A stretch of 64,000 nucleotides of DNA from the NCBI GenBank assembly GCA_037201625.1, contig JBBCGR010000002.1:124001-188000 (forward strand). The letters are read 5' to 3'. The stretch comes from JAMXLO01 sp037201625 (GTDB lineage Bacteria; Pseudomonadota; Alphaproteobacteria; Acetobacterales; Acetobacteraceae). The position numbers and the translations under genes were made by a program. Of this stretch, positions 25,690-35,584 are shown in pieces (position 1 is the stretch's first letter; each line of letters begins with the position of its first letter). Under the pieces are notes generated by a model. The model had not been told where the DNA came from and searched no databases. It saw only the letters and a program-made list of their open reading frames with translations.

Positions 25690-26387
25690 AGGTCGGGCGC
25701 CCGCAACCGGTAGCCGACGCCGGTCTCGGTCTGGATGTACTCCGGCTTGTCGGTGTCGCGCTCGATCTTCTGGCGCAGCGCCCGAATGTAGATACGAAGG
25801 TATTGCACGTCGGTGTTCGGCCCCCAGACCTCGCGCAGGATCATGTTGTGCGTCAGCACCTTGCCGGCATGCGCCACCAGCAGCCGCAGCAGGTCGTATT
25901 CGCGCGGCGAGAACTTCACCTCCTGCCCGCGCACGGTGACGATACGGCGCACCAGGTCCACCGTCAGGTCGCCGGTGCGGAACACCGGCTTCTCGCCCTG
26001 CTGCTGCAGCCGGTGGCGCTGGGCGGCGCGCACCCGGGCCAGCAGTTCGTCGATGCCGAACGGCTTGGTCACGTAGTCGTCCGCGCCGAGGTCGAGGGCC
26101 GCCACCTTGGCCGCCTCGTTGTCGCGGCTGGACAGCACGATGATCGGCAGCGCGGCGCCGGATTCGCGGATGCGCCGGATCACCTCCAGCCCGTCGATGT
26201 CGGGCAGGCCGAGATCGAGCACCACGAGGTCGGCGCGGCGCTGGCGCACCGCATCGAGCGCCGGCTGTCCCGCCGCGGCCTCGACCACGATGTAGCCCTG
26301 GCTGCCCAGCCCGGCACGCAGGAAACGCAGGATGGCGGGCTCATCGTCCACCACCAGGATGCGCGCGGGGGCCGATCCGGTGGTCAT
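25686..26387 (-). CDS. kdpE: Response regulator KdpE
   Basis: A 233-residue OmpR-family regulator. The receiver domain covers residues about 8-120 with the phosphorylated Asp in LVVLDLGLPD and the conserved Lys in YVTKPFG. The winged-helix DNA-binding domain follows (REYDLLRLLVAHAGKVLTHNMILREVWG, then LRIYIRALRQKIE). It overlaps kdpD by 4 bp and ptsN by 4 bp. KdpE activates kdpFABC when potassium is limiting. OmpR-family regulators bind tandem half-sites spaced 10-11 bp, which matches the repeats seen upstream of both kdp units. Confidence 0.96.
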   Translation of the reverse strand: MTTGSAPARILVVDDEPAILRFLRAGLGSQGYIVVEAAAGQPALDAVRQRRADLVVLDLGLPDIDGLEVIRRIRESGAALPIIVLSSRDNEAAKVAALDLGADDYVTKPFGIDELLARVRAAQRHRLQQQGEKPVFRTGDLTVDLVRRIVTVRGQEVKFSPREYDLLRLLVAHAGKVLTHNMILREVWGPNTDVQYLRIYIRALRQKIERDTDKPEYIQTETGVGYRLRAPDL

Positions 26388-29068
26388 CCGGTTGCCTCCG
26401 CCGCACCGGCCGCCTCGACGAACACCGGCAGCGTCATGGTGAAAGCCGCCCCCGAGCGGTCCGTGCGGTTGCCCGCCGTGATGGTGCCATGCATCGCCTC
26501 GATGAAGCCGCGACAGATCGCCAGCCCGAGGCCGGTGCCCGCCCGCCGCCGGTCGGCGCCGCCGACGCGATAGAACTTGTCGAACACCCGCTCCAGGTCG
26601 ACGACCGGAATCCCCGGCCCCTCATCCAGCACCTGCACCACCACGCGCCCACCATCCCGCCAGGCCTTGATCGTGACCAGCGAGCCAGCCGGCGCATACT
26701 TGCTGGCATTGTCAAGCAGGTTGAACAGCACCTGCTCGAACAGCACATCGTCCAGGTCGAGCATCGGCAGCCCCGGCTCCAGCACCACCTGCGTGCGATG
26801 CCCCGCCAGGATCCTGGCCGAACGGCGAAGCGCACTGCCGATCGCGTCCGACAGTTCCACCGCGCCGGTGTGCAGCCGCAACGGTCCCGACTCCAGCCGC
26901 GTCATATCCAACAAGTTTCCAATGAAACGATTGAGCCGTTCCGCCTCGTCGCGGATGTTGTGCACCAGGTCGCTGCGCGTCGCCGCATCCAGTTGCGTCG
27001 AGAGGCTGGTGGCCGACCCCAGGATCGATGCCAGCGGCGTGCGCAGGTCGTGTGAGATCGAGGTCAGGAGCGCCGCGCGCAGCCGGTCGGTCTCCGCCAC
27101 CAGGCGCGCGCGGTCCACGTCCTCGACCAGGTTCACCCGCTCGATCGCCAGCGCCGCCTGGTCGATCAGCGCATCCAGCAGCCGGTGCTGGTCCGGCGTC
27201 AGGATCGGCCCCGGTTCGTCACGATCGACGCCCACCACGCCGACCGCGCCGCGCCCGGTGTTCATCGGCATGAACAGCCGCTTCGCCCCCGGCAGCGTGT
27301 CGGAGCCGCGGCCGGCGACATGGTTGCGCTCCCAGCACCAGGTCGCCGCCGCGAGGTCGGCCGCATCCAGCGAATCCTCGGGCGGATATCCGGCGCGCAC
27401 CGTGACCGTGCCGCCGTCCGGCAGCAGGATCACGACGCGCACCTTCAGCATCAGCGCGATCTGATGCACCGTGGCCCACAGCAGATCGTCCAGGTTGGCG
27501 GCACCCGCGAGCTTGCGGCTGAACTGGTACAGCTCCTCCGTGGTGCGCGCCCGCTGCCGCGCCACGATCGCCTGCGCCCGCACCCGTGCCGTGAGGTTGC
27601 TGGCGATCACCGCGGTGACGGCGAAGAAGAACAGCGCGACCACGTTCTCCGGGTCGGTGATCGTGAAGGTGTAGAACGGCGCCAGGAAGAAGAAGTTGTA
27701 GGCGAGCACACTGACGAAGCAGGCGAGCAGCGCCGGCCACAGGCCATACACCACGGCCGAGACCAGCACCGCCGTGAGGAACGTCATCGCCACGCTGGTG
27801 ACGCCGAGGAACTGGCGCAGCAGGAGCGCGACGCCCAGCGACACCGCGACGAAGGCGAGGCTGCCGGCATAGGCGCCGACCTCCCCGATCCGCGCCGCCA
27901 GCCCGGGCGACACCACGGCCACCTCGCGGCTGCGCCCCAGCACGTGCACGCCGACGCCATCGGTCTTGCGAATGAGCTGCTGTGCCAGCGAGCCGCGCAG
28001 CAGGTCGTGCCACCACGACCGCGGCGGCTGCACGATGATGATGTGCGTGACGTTGTTGGCGCTGGCGTAGTCGGCGAGCGTGTCGGCCACCTCCTGCCCG
28101 GTCAGCGTCACCGTCTCCGCGCCCAGCCGCTGCGCCAGCCGCATCGCCTCGGCGATCCGGTCGCGCTCGGCCTCCGACAGGTTCAGGTCGGTTCCGGTCT
28201 CCACGTGCACCGCCATCCACGACGCCTTCAGGCTGTCGGCCATGCGCTTGGCGTGGCGCACGACGTCGGTGCCGCTCGCGTCGCTGCCGATGCAGGCGAG
28301 GATGCGCTCACCGGCCGCCCAGGGCCCGGGGATCGCGTGGGCCTGCATGTAGCTGACCATCTGGTCGTCGACCCGCTGCGCGGTGCGCCGCAGCGCAAGC
28401 TCACGCAGGGCCGTGAGGTTGCCCTGGGAGAAGTAGTGGCGCATGGCACGCTCCGCCTGGTGCGACACGTAGACCTTGCCGTCGCGCAGGCGCTGGATGA
28501 GGTCCTCGGGCGTCAGGTCGATCAGCTCGATATCATCGGCCTTGTCGATGATGGAATCCGGCACCGTCTCGCGCACCCGGATGCGGGTGATGCGCGCGAC
28601 GACATCGTTCAGGCTTTCGATGTGCTGGACATTGAGCGTGGTGTAGACGTCGATGCCGGCGCCGATCAGTTCCTCGACGTCGAGATAGCGTTTGGGATGC
28701 CGGCTGCCGGGCGCGTTGCTGTGGGCCAGTTCGTCGACCAGCGCGAGTTGCGGACGGCGTGCCAGCAGCGCGTCGAGGTCCATCTCCTGCAGCGTGTGTC
28801 CGCGATGTTCGACGACGCGGCGCGGGATCACCTCGAGACCCTCGAGCAGCGCCTCGGTCTCGCGTCGTCCGTGGGTTTCGACGACGCCCACGACGACGTC
28901 CACGCCTTCCTGGTGGCGGGCGCGCGCGGCCGACAGCATCTCGTAGGTCTTGCCCACACCGGGTGCGGCGCCAAGGAAGAGCTTGAGCCGGCCGCGCGTG
29001 CCCTGCTGCGCACTCTGCAAGAGCGCATCAGGCGAAGGCCGGCCGTCGCGTGAGGTTCGTTCGTCCAA
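26384..29068 (-). CDS. kdpD: Potassium-sensing histidine kinase KdpD
   Basis: An 894-residue sensor kinase. It has the N-terminal KdpD domain with Walker A GAAPGVGKTY and VDELAHSNAPGSRHPKR, then a UspA-like domain, a four-helix membrane block (about residues 390-490), a GAF domain, the phospho-acceptor His in SISHDLRTPLASILG, and a GHKL ATPase ending with GTGLGLAICRGFIEAMHG. Length and order equal E. coli KdpD. The start codon is TTG; no ATG or GTG is available between it and an upstream in-frame stop, and no strong ribosome-binding site is seen, so translation may be weak. It lies 234 bp downstream of kdpC, separated by a palindromic repeat, so it may have its own promoter. Confidence 0.95.
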   Translation of the reverse strand: MDERTSRDGRPSPDALLQSAQQGTRGRLKLFLGAAPGVGKTYEMLSAARARHQEGVDVVVGVVETHGRRETEALLEGLEVIPRRVVEHRGHTLQEMDLDALLARRPQLALVDELAHSNAPGSRHPKRYLDVEELIGAGIDVYTTLNVQHIESLNDVVARITRIRVRETVPDSIIDKADDIELIDLTPEDLIQRLRDGKVYVSHQAERAMRHYFSQGNLTALRELALRRTAQRVDDQMVSYMQAHAIPGPWAAGERILACIGSDASGTDVVRHAKRMADSLKASWMAVHVETGTDLNLSEAERDRIAEAMRLAQRLGAETVTLTGQEVADTLADYASANNVTHIIIVQPPRSWWHDLLRGSLAQQLIRKTDGVGVHVLGRSREVAVVSPGLAARIGEVGAYAGSLAFVAVSLGVALLLRQFLGVTSVAMTFLTAVLVSAVVYGLWPALLACFVSVLAYNFFFLAPFYTFTITDPENVVALFFFAVTAVIASNLTARVRAQAIVARQRARTTEELYQFSRKLAGAANLDDLLWATVHQIALMLKVRVVILLPDGGTVTVRAGYPPEDSLDAADLAAATWCWERNHVAGRGSDTLPGAKRLFMPMNTGRGAVGVVGVDRDEPGPILTPDQHRLLDALIDQAALAIERVNLVEDVDRARLVAETDRLRAALLTSISHDLRTPLASILGSATSLSTQLDAATRSDLVHNIRDEAERLNRFIGNLLDMTRLESGPLRLHTGAVELSDAIGSALRRSARILAGHRTQVVLEPGLPMLDLDDVLFEQVLFNLLDNASKYAPAGSLVTIKAWRDGGRVVVQVLDEGPGIPVVDLERVFDKFYRVGGADRRRAGTGLGLAICRGFIEAMHGTITAGNRTDRSGAAFTMTLPVFVEAAGAAEATG

Positions 29069-29170
29069 GGCGCTATCCGATTACACCAGCCGGTTCTGTG
29101 GGAATGCTTTCTGCCGATGGCAAAGGACCGGTCATGTCGGTCCGAGCCGCGGCGCATGGCGATAGGGCAA

Positions 29171-29241
29171 CCTGTCATTGCGAGCGGAGCGAAGCAATCT
29201 CCATGGCGACTGCTCCGCCCCGCTCCGCTCGCAATGACAGG
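29171..29241. repeat. Palindromic intergenic repeat, GTCATTGCGAG family, copy 2
   Basis: Perfect 21-bp arms: 29171-29191 (cctgtcattgcgagcggagc plus g) pairs with 29221-29241. The loop holds gaagcaatctccatggcgactgc. This is the same family as 13536-13650. It lies between kdpC and kdpD and may terminate or attenuate kdpFABC transcription before kdpDE. Only a tight hairpin is visible, with no T run. Confidence 0.8.
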
Positions 29242-29302
29242 GGACCTGGCCTGGCACGTGCCCGACCAAGATCCCCTGTCACCACCTGGAGGCTGTCTGC
29301 GC

Positions 29303-29902
29303 TCAGCTCTTCAGGTCATCCAGCGCCAGGTTCAGTTTCAGCACGTTCACATGCGGCTCGCCGATGACGCCCACCAGCCTGCCGTCGATGTGGTTCTCCA
29401 CAAGCTGCCGCACCGTCGCCTCCGGCAGGCCGCGCGCCTTGGCCACGCGCGGCACCTGGAACAGTGCACCGGCCGGCGTGATGTCAGGGTCGAGGCCGCT
29501 CGCCGAACTGGTCACCAGGTCGGCGGGCACCGGCGTGCCGGGGTTCTCCGCCGCCAGCTTCGCCGCGTCCTCCTTCACGCGATCGACCAGCGCCTTCGAC
29601 GTCGGCCCCAGGTTGGAGCCTGCCGAGTTGGCCGCGTTGTACGGCGAGGAGACGCTCTTGCTCGAGTCGTTTGGGTCGGGCGCGGTGGTCGCCGACAGCC
29701 TGCCGTGGAAGTACTTGTCCGTCGTGAAGTTCTGCCCGATCAGCGCGGAGCCGATCACCTTGCCGTCCTTCTCGATCAGGCTGCCGTTCGCCTGGTAGGG
29801 GAACACGGCCTGCGCGATGCCGGTCATGGCGAGCGGGTAGATCAGACCGGTGATCACCGTCATGGCGAGGATCATCACGATCGCCGGGCGTATGTGTTTC
29901 AT
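29303..29902 (-). CDS. kdpC: Potassium-transporting ATPase subunit KdpC
   Basis: A 199-residue single-span membrane protein. The N-terminal helix (RPAIVMILAMTVITGLIYPLAMTGIAQAVFP) is followed by a periplasmic domain with GSALIGQNF, YFHGRLSAT, SAAN-type YNAANSAGSNLGP, and the C-terminal VTSSASGLDPDI and VNVLKLNLALDDL. It is a standard KdpC that stabilises the KdpFABC complex. It starts 12 bp after the kdpB stop with an AAAGGA site. Confidence 0.96.
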   Translation of the reverse strand: MKHIRPAIVMILAMTVITGLIYPLAMTGIAQAVFPYQANGSLIEKDGKVIGSALIGQNFTTDKYFHGRLSATTAPDPNDSSKSVSSPYNAANSAGSNLGPTSKALVDRVKEDAAKLAAENPGTPVPADLVTSSASGLDPDITPAGALFQVPRVAKARGLPEATVRQLVENHIDGRLVGVIGEPHVNVLKLNLALDDLKS

Positions 29903-29914
29903 GGTGCGGTCCTT

Positions 29915-32020
<2,106 letters not shown>

Positions 32021-32022
32021 GA

Positions 32023-33762
32023 CTAGCTGCCTGTGTCGAAGAGAGTGCCGGCCTGCATCGCGAGATGCTCGACGATCGGGCCGAGGGAGACGGCGGGGAA
32101 GAAGATCAGGCCGCCGGTGATCAGGATGACGCCCACCACCAGGCCCACGAACAGCGGGCTGTCGGTGGGAAAGGTGCCGACGGAGACTGGCACGATCTTC
32201 TTCTGCACCAGCGAACCGGCGATCGCGAGCATCGGCACGATCATCAGGAAGCGGCCGATGAACATCGCCAGCCCGAGCGTGTCGTTCCAGAACGGCACGT
32301 TGGCGGACAGTCCGGCGAAGGCACTGCCGTTGTTGCCGGTGGCCGATGTGTAGGCGTAGAGCGCCTCGCTGAAGCCGTGCGGGCCGGCGTTGGCGAGCGC
32401 ACCGGTGCCGGCCGGCAGCACCACCGCGAGTGCGGTGAAGCCCAGGATCGACAGCGGCAGGACCAGGATGGCGAGCATGGCCATCTTGACCTCCTTCGCC
32501 TCCAGCTTCTTGCCGAGGTATTCCGGCGTGCGGCCGACCATCAGCCCCGCGACGAACATCGCGATGATGACGAACAGCAGCATGCCGTAGAGGCCCGAGC
32601 CGACACCGCCGAAGATGATCTCGCCCAGCATGATGTTGACCATCGGCACCAGGCCGGCGATCGGCATCAGGCTGTCATGCATGTTGTTGACCGCGCCGCA
32701 GGAGGCATCGGTGGTGACCGTGGTGAACAGCGCCGAGTTGGCGATGCCGAAACGGACCTCCTTGCCCTCCATGTTGCCGCCGGGCTGCAAGGCGCTTGCC
32801 GTCTGGTCCACATGGAACGGCACGAACGCCGGATTGCCCGCCGCCTCCGCCCAGTAGCAGACCACGGTTCCGGCCAGGAACAGCACGCCCATGATCGCGA
32901 AGATCGCCCAGCCCTGGCGCTGGCTGCCGACCATGCGGCCGAACACGTTGGTCAGCGCCGCACCGATCGAGAAGATCAGCACGAGCTGGATCAGGTTGGT
33001 GAGCGCGCTCGGGTTCTCGAACGGATGCGCCGAGTTGGCGTTCATGAACCCGCCGCCATTGGTGCCGAACATCTTGATGACCTCCTGCGAGGCCACCGGG
33101 CCTTGCGCGATCACCTGCTTGACGCCTTCCAGCGTCGTGGCATCCGTATAGGCGTTCAGGTTCTGCGGCATGCCGAGTGCGACGAACAGCAGGCCGATGA
33201 CGATCGAGGCAGGCAGCAGGATGTAGAGCACGCAGCGCGTGAGATCGACCCAGAAGCTGCCGATGGTACGGCCCGACCGCCGCGCGAAGCCGCGGATCAG
33301 CGCGATCGCGAGCACGATGCCGGTCGCGGCGGAGACGAAGTTGTGCACCGTCAGCCCGACCATCTGCGTCAGGTAGCTCATCGTCGTTTCCGGCACGTAG
33401 GACTGCCAGTTGGTGTTGGTGACGAAGCTCACCGACGTGTTGAAGGCGAGGTCGGGCGACACGGCGCTCTGATCCGCCGGATTGAACGGCAGCACGTTCT
33501 GCAGCCGCTGGATCGCGTACATCGTCACGAAGCCGGCGAAGCTGAACGCCAGCATGGCGATGGCGTAGCCCATCCAGTGCTGCTCTTCATCCTCGCGCAC
33601 GCCGCACAGCTTGTAGATGCCGAGTTCCAGCGGACGGATCACCGGGCGAAGCAGCGTGCGCTCGCCGGTGAACACGCGCGTCATGTAGCCGCCAAGGGGT
33701 TTGGCGATCAGGATCACCAGGACACAGTAGATCCCGATCTGCAACCAACCGTTGAGTGTCAT
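32023..33762 (-). CDS. kdpA: Potassium-transporting ATPase channel subunit KdpA (main copy)
   Basis: A 579-residue ten-helix K+ channel-like subunit. Its four filter loops read TNTNWQSY, GTNGGGF (about residues 233-239), GKEVRFGI and NNGSAFAGLSA, all matching the canonical KdpA pattern. The start ATG shares one base with the kdpF stop (TGATG). It has the normal length and lies in kdpFABC order, so it is taken as the functional partner of KdpB and KdpC. Confidence 0.97.
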   Translation of the reverse strand: MTLNGWLQIGIYCVLVILIAKPLGGYMTRVFTGERTLLRPVIRPLELGIYKLCGVREDEEQHWMGYAIAMLAFSFAGFVTMYAIQRLQNVLPFNPADQSAVSPDLAFNTSVSFVTNTNWQSYVPETTMSYLTQMVGLTVHNFVSAATGIVLAIALIRGFARRSGRTIGSFWVDLTRCVLYILLPASIVIGLLFVALGMPQNLNAYTDATTLEGVKQVIAQGPVASQEVIKMFGTNGGGFMNANSAHPFENPSALTNLIQLVLIFSIGAALTNVFGRMVGSQRQGWAIFAIMGVLFLAGTVVCYWAEAAGNPAFVPFHVDQTASALQPGGNMEGKEVRFGIANSALFTTVTTDASCGAVNNMHDSLMPIAGLVPMVNIMLGEIIFGGVGSGLYGMLLFVIIAMFVAGLMVGRTPEYLGKKLEAKEVKMAMLAILVLPLSILGFTALAVVLPAGTGALANAGPHGFSEALYAYTSATGNNGSAFAGLSANVPFWNDTLGLAMFIGRFLMIVPMLAIAGSLVQKKIVPVSVGTFPTDSPLFVGLVVGVILITGGLIFFPAVSLGPIVEHLAMQAGTLFDTGS

Positions 33763-33851
33763 CAGAACTTCTCCGGTCGGATCAGGGCATAGACCAGATA
33801 GACCAACAGCGCGACCGAGACGATCGCGCCGAGTGCATAGTCGATTGTCAT
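33762..33851 (-). CDS. kdpF: KdpF small membrane subunit
   Basis: A 29-residue single-helix peptide, MTIDYALGAIVSVALLVYLV followed by YALIRPEKF. The C-terminal AL(I/L)RPEKF is the hallmark of KdpF, a small lipid-like stabiliser of the Kdp complex. It is coupled to kdpA by a TGATG overlap. Confidence 0.93.
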   Translation of the reverse strand: MTIDYALGAIVSVALLVYLVYALIRPEKF

Positions 33852-33861
33852 GGCGGGGAAC

Positions 33862-33945
33862 TCACAATGCGTCGCAGGCGTTGACGTAGAGGATGCAACC
33901 GGCGAGGAAGCCGGCGCCGAGCAGGATGTACAGCAGGTCAAGCAT
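33862..33945 (-). CDS. Small membrane peptide upstream of kdpF
   Basis: A 27-residue peptide, MLDLLYILLGAGFLAGCILY then VNACDAL, preceded by a CCGGAGCA ribosome-binding site and ending 10 bp before kdpF. It is one hydrophobic helix followed by the acidic tail CDAL. The longer frame to 34149 is not credible upstream of this Met. A peptide of the same design (ending RACDDLTRP) opens the second kdp unit at 37651-37755, which argues that it is real and tied to KdpA. Short ORFs of this type precede kdpF in other alphaproteobacteria as far as I recall. The function is unknown. Confidence 0.75.
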   Translation of the reverse strand: MLDLLYILLGAGFLAGCILYVNACDAL

Positions 33946-33970
33946 GGGGTGCTCCGGGGTCAGCGGCTGA

Positions 33971-34069
33971 CGCGCCGCATGCGGGGTGCATGTTGCGCTG
34001 CGGGAAAGTTGGCCTTCCCCGCATAAAGATTCGATGGGACGTCGGCCGTCGCGGCATATAGATCCCATA
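33971..34069 (-). promoter_or_regulatory. Candidate KdpE operator array upstream of kdpFABC
   Basis: Read on the minus strand there are three tandem pairs of 11-bp half-sites: TATGGGATCTA and TATGCCGCGAC (34069-34048), CATCGAATCTT and TATGCGGGGAA (34036-34015), CATGCACCCCG and CATGCGGCGCG (33992-33971). Their starts differ by 33 and 44 bp, exact multiples of 11, so all face the same side of the helix. Direct repeats at 11 bp are the usual target layout for OmpR/PhoB-family regulators such as KdpE. The array lies 26-124 bp upstream of the first small ORF of the operon. Assignment to KdpE is inferred. Confidence 0.6.
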
Positions 34070-34181
34070 TACGTTCGGCAGACTGCATCAGTATCGACGC
34101 CCGTGCCGGATCGACCGCATTGATCTGGATCAATCGGCGCGGGCGGCATGACGTCGGGCGTGCATCACGCTTTCAGACAAC

Positions 34182-34230
34182 GAGCCGGAGCGGGCTCCTT
34201 GAGCCGGCGCGAACGGAAGCGGCTCCGGCG
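34182..34230. repeat. Dispersed 45-50 bp repeat, copy 1
   Basis: The segment with gagcgggctccttgagcc followed by ggcgcgaacggaagcggctc is shared with 35541-35584 and 46514-46562. The common core is GCGGGYT-N4-TGAGCC-N-N-CRCGAACGGMA-N-C-N-GC-N-C. This copy is also partly palindromic (gagccggagc against gcggctccgg). Confidence 0.65.
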
Positions 34231-34232
34231 CG

Positions 34233-34469
34233 TCAGTATTCTCCGACCATCGCCACCAGCACCTGCGCGAGCACGGCCAGGGCGAGACAAACCGCCACGA
34301 CGACGCCGAACTGCCGCAGAAACTCCGCCGGCGCATAATGGGCGGCATCTTCCTGCACGGACTCTTGCACTTCTTCGAACGCACGCGGCGCTGCGTGCGA
34401 GGCTGTATGGATGTTGTCCACCACTCGCTCCATGCGGCTGAGCAGGAGACGCATGGTGCGCCCTGCCAT
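34233..34469 (-). CDS. Small C-terminal-anchored membrane protein (hypothetical)
   Basis: A 78-residue ORF. The polar N-terminal part (VVDNIHTASHAAPRAFEEVQESVQED) looks helical, and a single membrane helix closes the protein (FGVVVAVCLALAVLAQVLVAMVGEY). The start could be MAGRTMR or the MRLLLSR five codons later; neither has a strong ribosome-binding site. I do not recognise a family. The candidate KdpE pair at 34524-34545 lies 55-76 bp upstream on the same strand, so the gene may belong to the potassium regulon. Competing Arg-rich frames on both strands look like shadows. Confidence 0.5.
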   Translation of the reverse strand: MAGRTMRLLLSRMERVVDNIHTASHAAPRAFEEVQESVQEDAAHYAPAEFLRQFGVVVAVCLALAVLAQVLVAMVGEY

Positions 34470-34523
34470 ATGTGGCGACAGGAGCTAGGAAGCTTGTCGG
34501 AAAAAAGCGATATCGCTCCGACG

Positions 34524-34545
34524 CCCCGGGCATATAGCGGGCATA
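34524..34545 (-). promoter_or_regulatory. Candidate KdpE site with near-perfect 11-bp direct repeat
   Basis: On the minus strand TATGCCCGCTA (34545-34535) is followed directly by TATGCCCGGGG (34534-34524). The first eight bases are identical. It is the cleanest example of the half-site seen in front of both kdp units and lies upstream of the small membrane protein gene at 34233-34469. Confidence 0.55.
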
Positions 34546-34637
34546 TAGACCGCGCGGCGGGACAGGCCACGAGACAGGACAGGCGGGCACGCCGCGCACC
34601 ATGGGCGCCGGCGGCTATTTCTCCCGTGCTGCACCAG

Positions 34638-34659
34638 CATCGATTTTATATGCCCGCCC
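34638..34659 (+). promoter_or_regulatory. Candidate KdpE site upstream of the SOUL-family gene
   Basis: On the plus strand CATCGATTTTA (34638-34648) is followed by TATGCCCGCCC (34649-34659), the same 11-bp tandem layout as the sites upstream of kdpFABC and the second kdpA. It is 189 bp upstream of the SOUL-family start and faces the site at 34524-34545 across the divergent intergenic region. Confidence 0.5.
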
Positions 34660-34847
34660 GATCATCTTCGGCGACATGAGCAACTGGCTCCTCACCGCCA
34701 GCAGGCGCTCGAACCTCGCCTGCCCGGCTTCGTCGTCATGATCGGTGCCATCCTGACCGGCACCGGCGCCCTCCGCACCGCACTTGCATGCGTGCCGCAC
34801 ATGATCGGCTGCCGGATCGGTCCATCCTCCACCGTCGGGGTCCCGCA

Positions 34848-35555
34848 ATGTCCGCAACCAACACCGTGAGCTTCGCCGGCCGCGCATCGGGTGCCGGCCT
34901 GGTGGGTGACGTCATCACGCGACTCGGCGATAGGCTGCGCCGGGCGATCGACCCGGGCCGGCTGCTGTTCCGCGGCAACGACACCGCGGCGGAAACCGTC
35001 GTGGCGCGGCACGGCCCCGTGGAGGTGCGCGCGACATCAGCGGGCTGGGTGCTCGAGACCTGCGTCAAGGGCGAACTGGAGCCGGCACGCGCCAAGGGGA
35101 TGCGGCGGCTGGCCAACTTCGTGAACGGCCGTGGACGCGCCTGCCTGCGCGCGGCGCGACCGCTGGTGCAGACGCAGGAGGCCGCGGGGCGATGGCGCCT
35201 GCGCGTCGCCGTGCCGGGCCTGGACAGCAGTTTCGCCGCCACCGCGCCACGCAACGGCAAGGTCCGGCTGCGCACCCTGGAGCCGGAGACGCTGGCAGTG
35301 ATCCGGGTGTCGGGCCGCCCCACGCCGCTCTCGATCCACCACGCCGAGACCGCGATCCGCCAGGCCATCGCCGGCAGTTTGTGGGAGCCGATGGGGCCGG
35401 TGGTCGTCCGCCTCCATGCGCTGCCCGCCATCCTGCCGTTCCTCAGCCGCTATGAGGTCGCCCTGCCGGTGACCGACCGGGCCTATGCGGCAGAGATGCC
35501 GGAGTGGGTGCGCCACGTGGTCCACCACCAGGCGGTGGCGCAGCGGGTTCAGTGA
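34848..35555 (+). CDS. SOUL heme-binding family protein
   Basis: A 235-residue protein starting MSATNTVSFAGR. The middle and C-terminal parts follow the SOUL/HBP pattern: VEVRATSAGWVLETCVKGEL early, GRWRLRVAVPG in the core, PRNGKVRLRTLEPETLAVIRVSG, and PAILPFLSRYEVALPV near the end. SOUL proteins bind tetrapyrroles or other hydrophobic ligands. No signal peptide is seen. The open frame extends 20 codons further up without support. The stop codon falls inside the dispersed repeat at 35541-35584. It lies alone between the two kdp units. The family call is by pattern only. Confidence 0.65.
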   Translation: MSATNTVSFAGRASGAGLVGDVITRLGDRLRRAIDPGRLLFRGNDTAAETVVARHGPVEVRATSAGWVLETCVKGELEPARAKGMRRLANFVNGRGRACLRAARPLVQTQEAAGRWRLRVAVPGLDSSFAATAPRNGKVRLRTLEPETLAVIRVSGRPTPLSIHHAETAIRQAIAGSLWEPMGPVVVRLHALPAILPFLSRYEVALPVTDRAYAAEMPEWVRHVVHHQAVAQRVQ

Positions 35556-35584
35556 GCCAACGCGAACGGCATCTGCGCTAAGCC
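35541..35584. repeat. Dispersed 45-50 bp repeat, copy 2 (overlaps gene end)
   Basis: cagcgggttcagtgagccaa followed by cgcgaacggcatctgcgcta matches the copies at 34182 and 46514. The tga inside it provides the stop codon of the SOUL-family gene and the last three codons (RVQ) come from the repeat, so the repeat appears to have landed on, or replaced, the gene's 3' end. Confidence 0.65.

Noticed and set aside
33862..34149. A 95-residue protein at this position
   Set aside because: The part upstream of MLDLLY is polar, lacks a ribosome-binding site and covers the promoter repeats. The short peptide is the credible unit.
34130..34679. Several 90-150 residue ORFs on both strands between the kdp units
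   Set aside because: They are Arg/Cys-rich and overlap the operator-like sites. Only the 78-residue frame with a clean membrane helix is kept, with low confidence.
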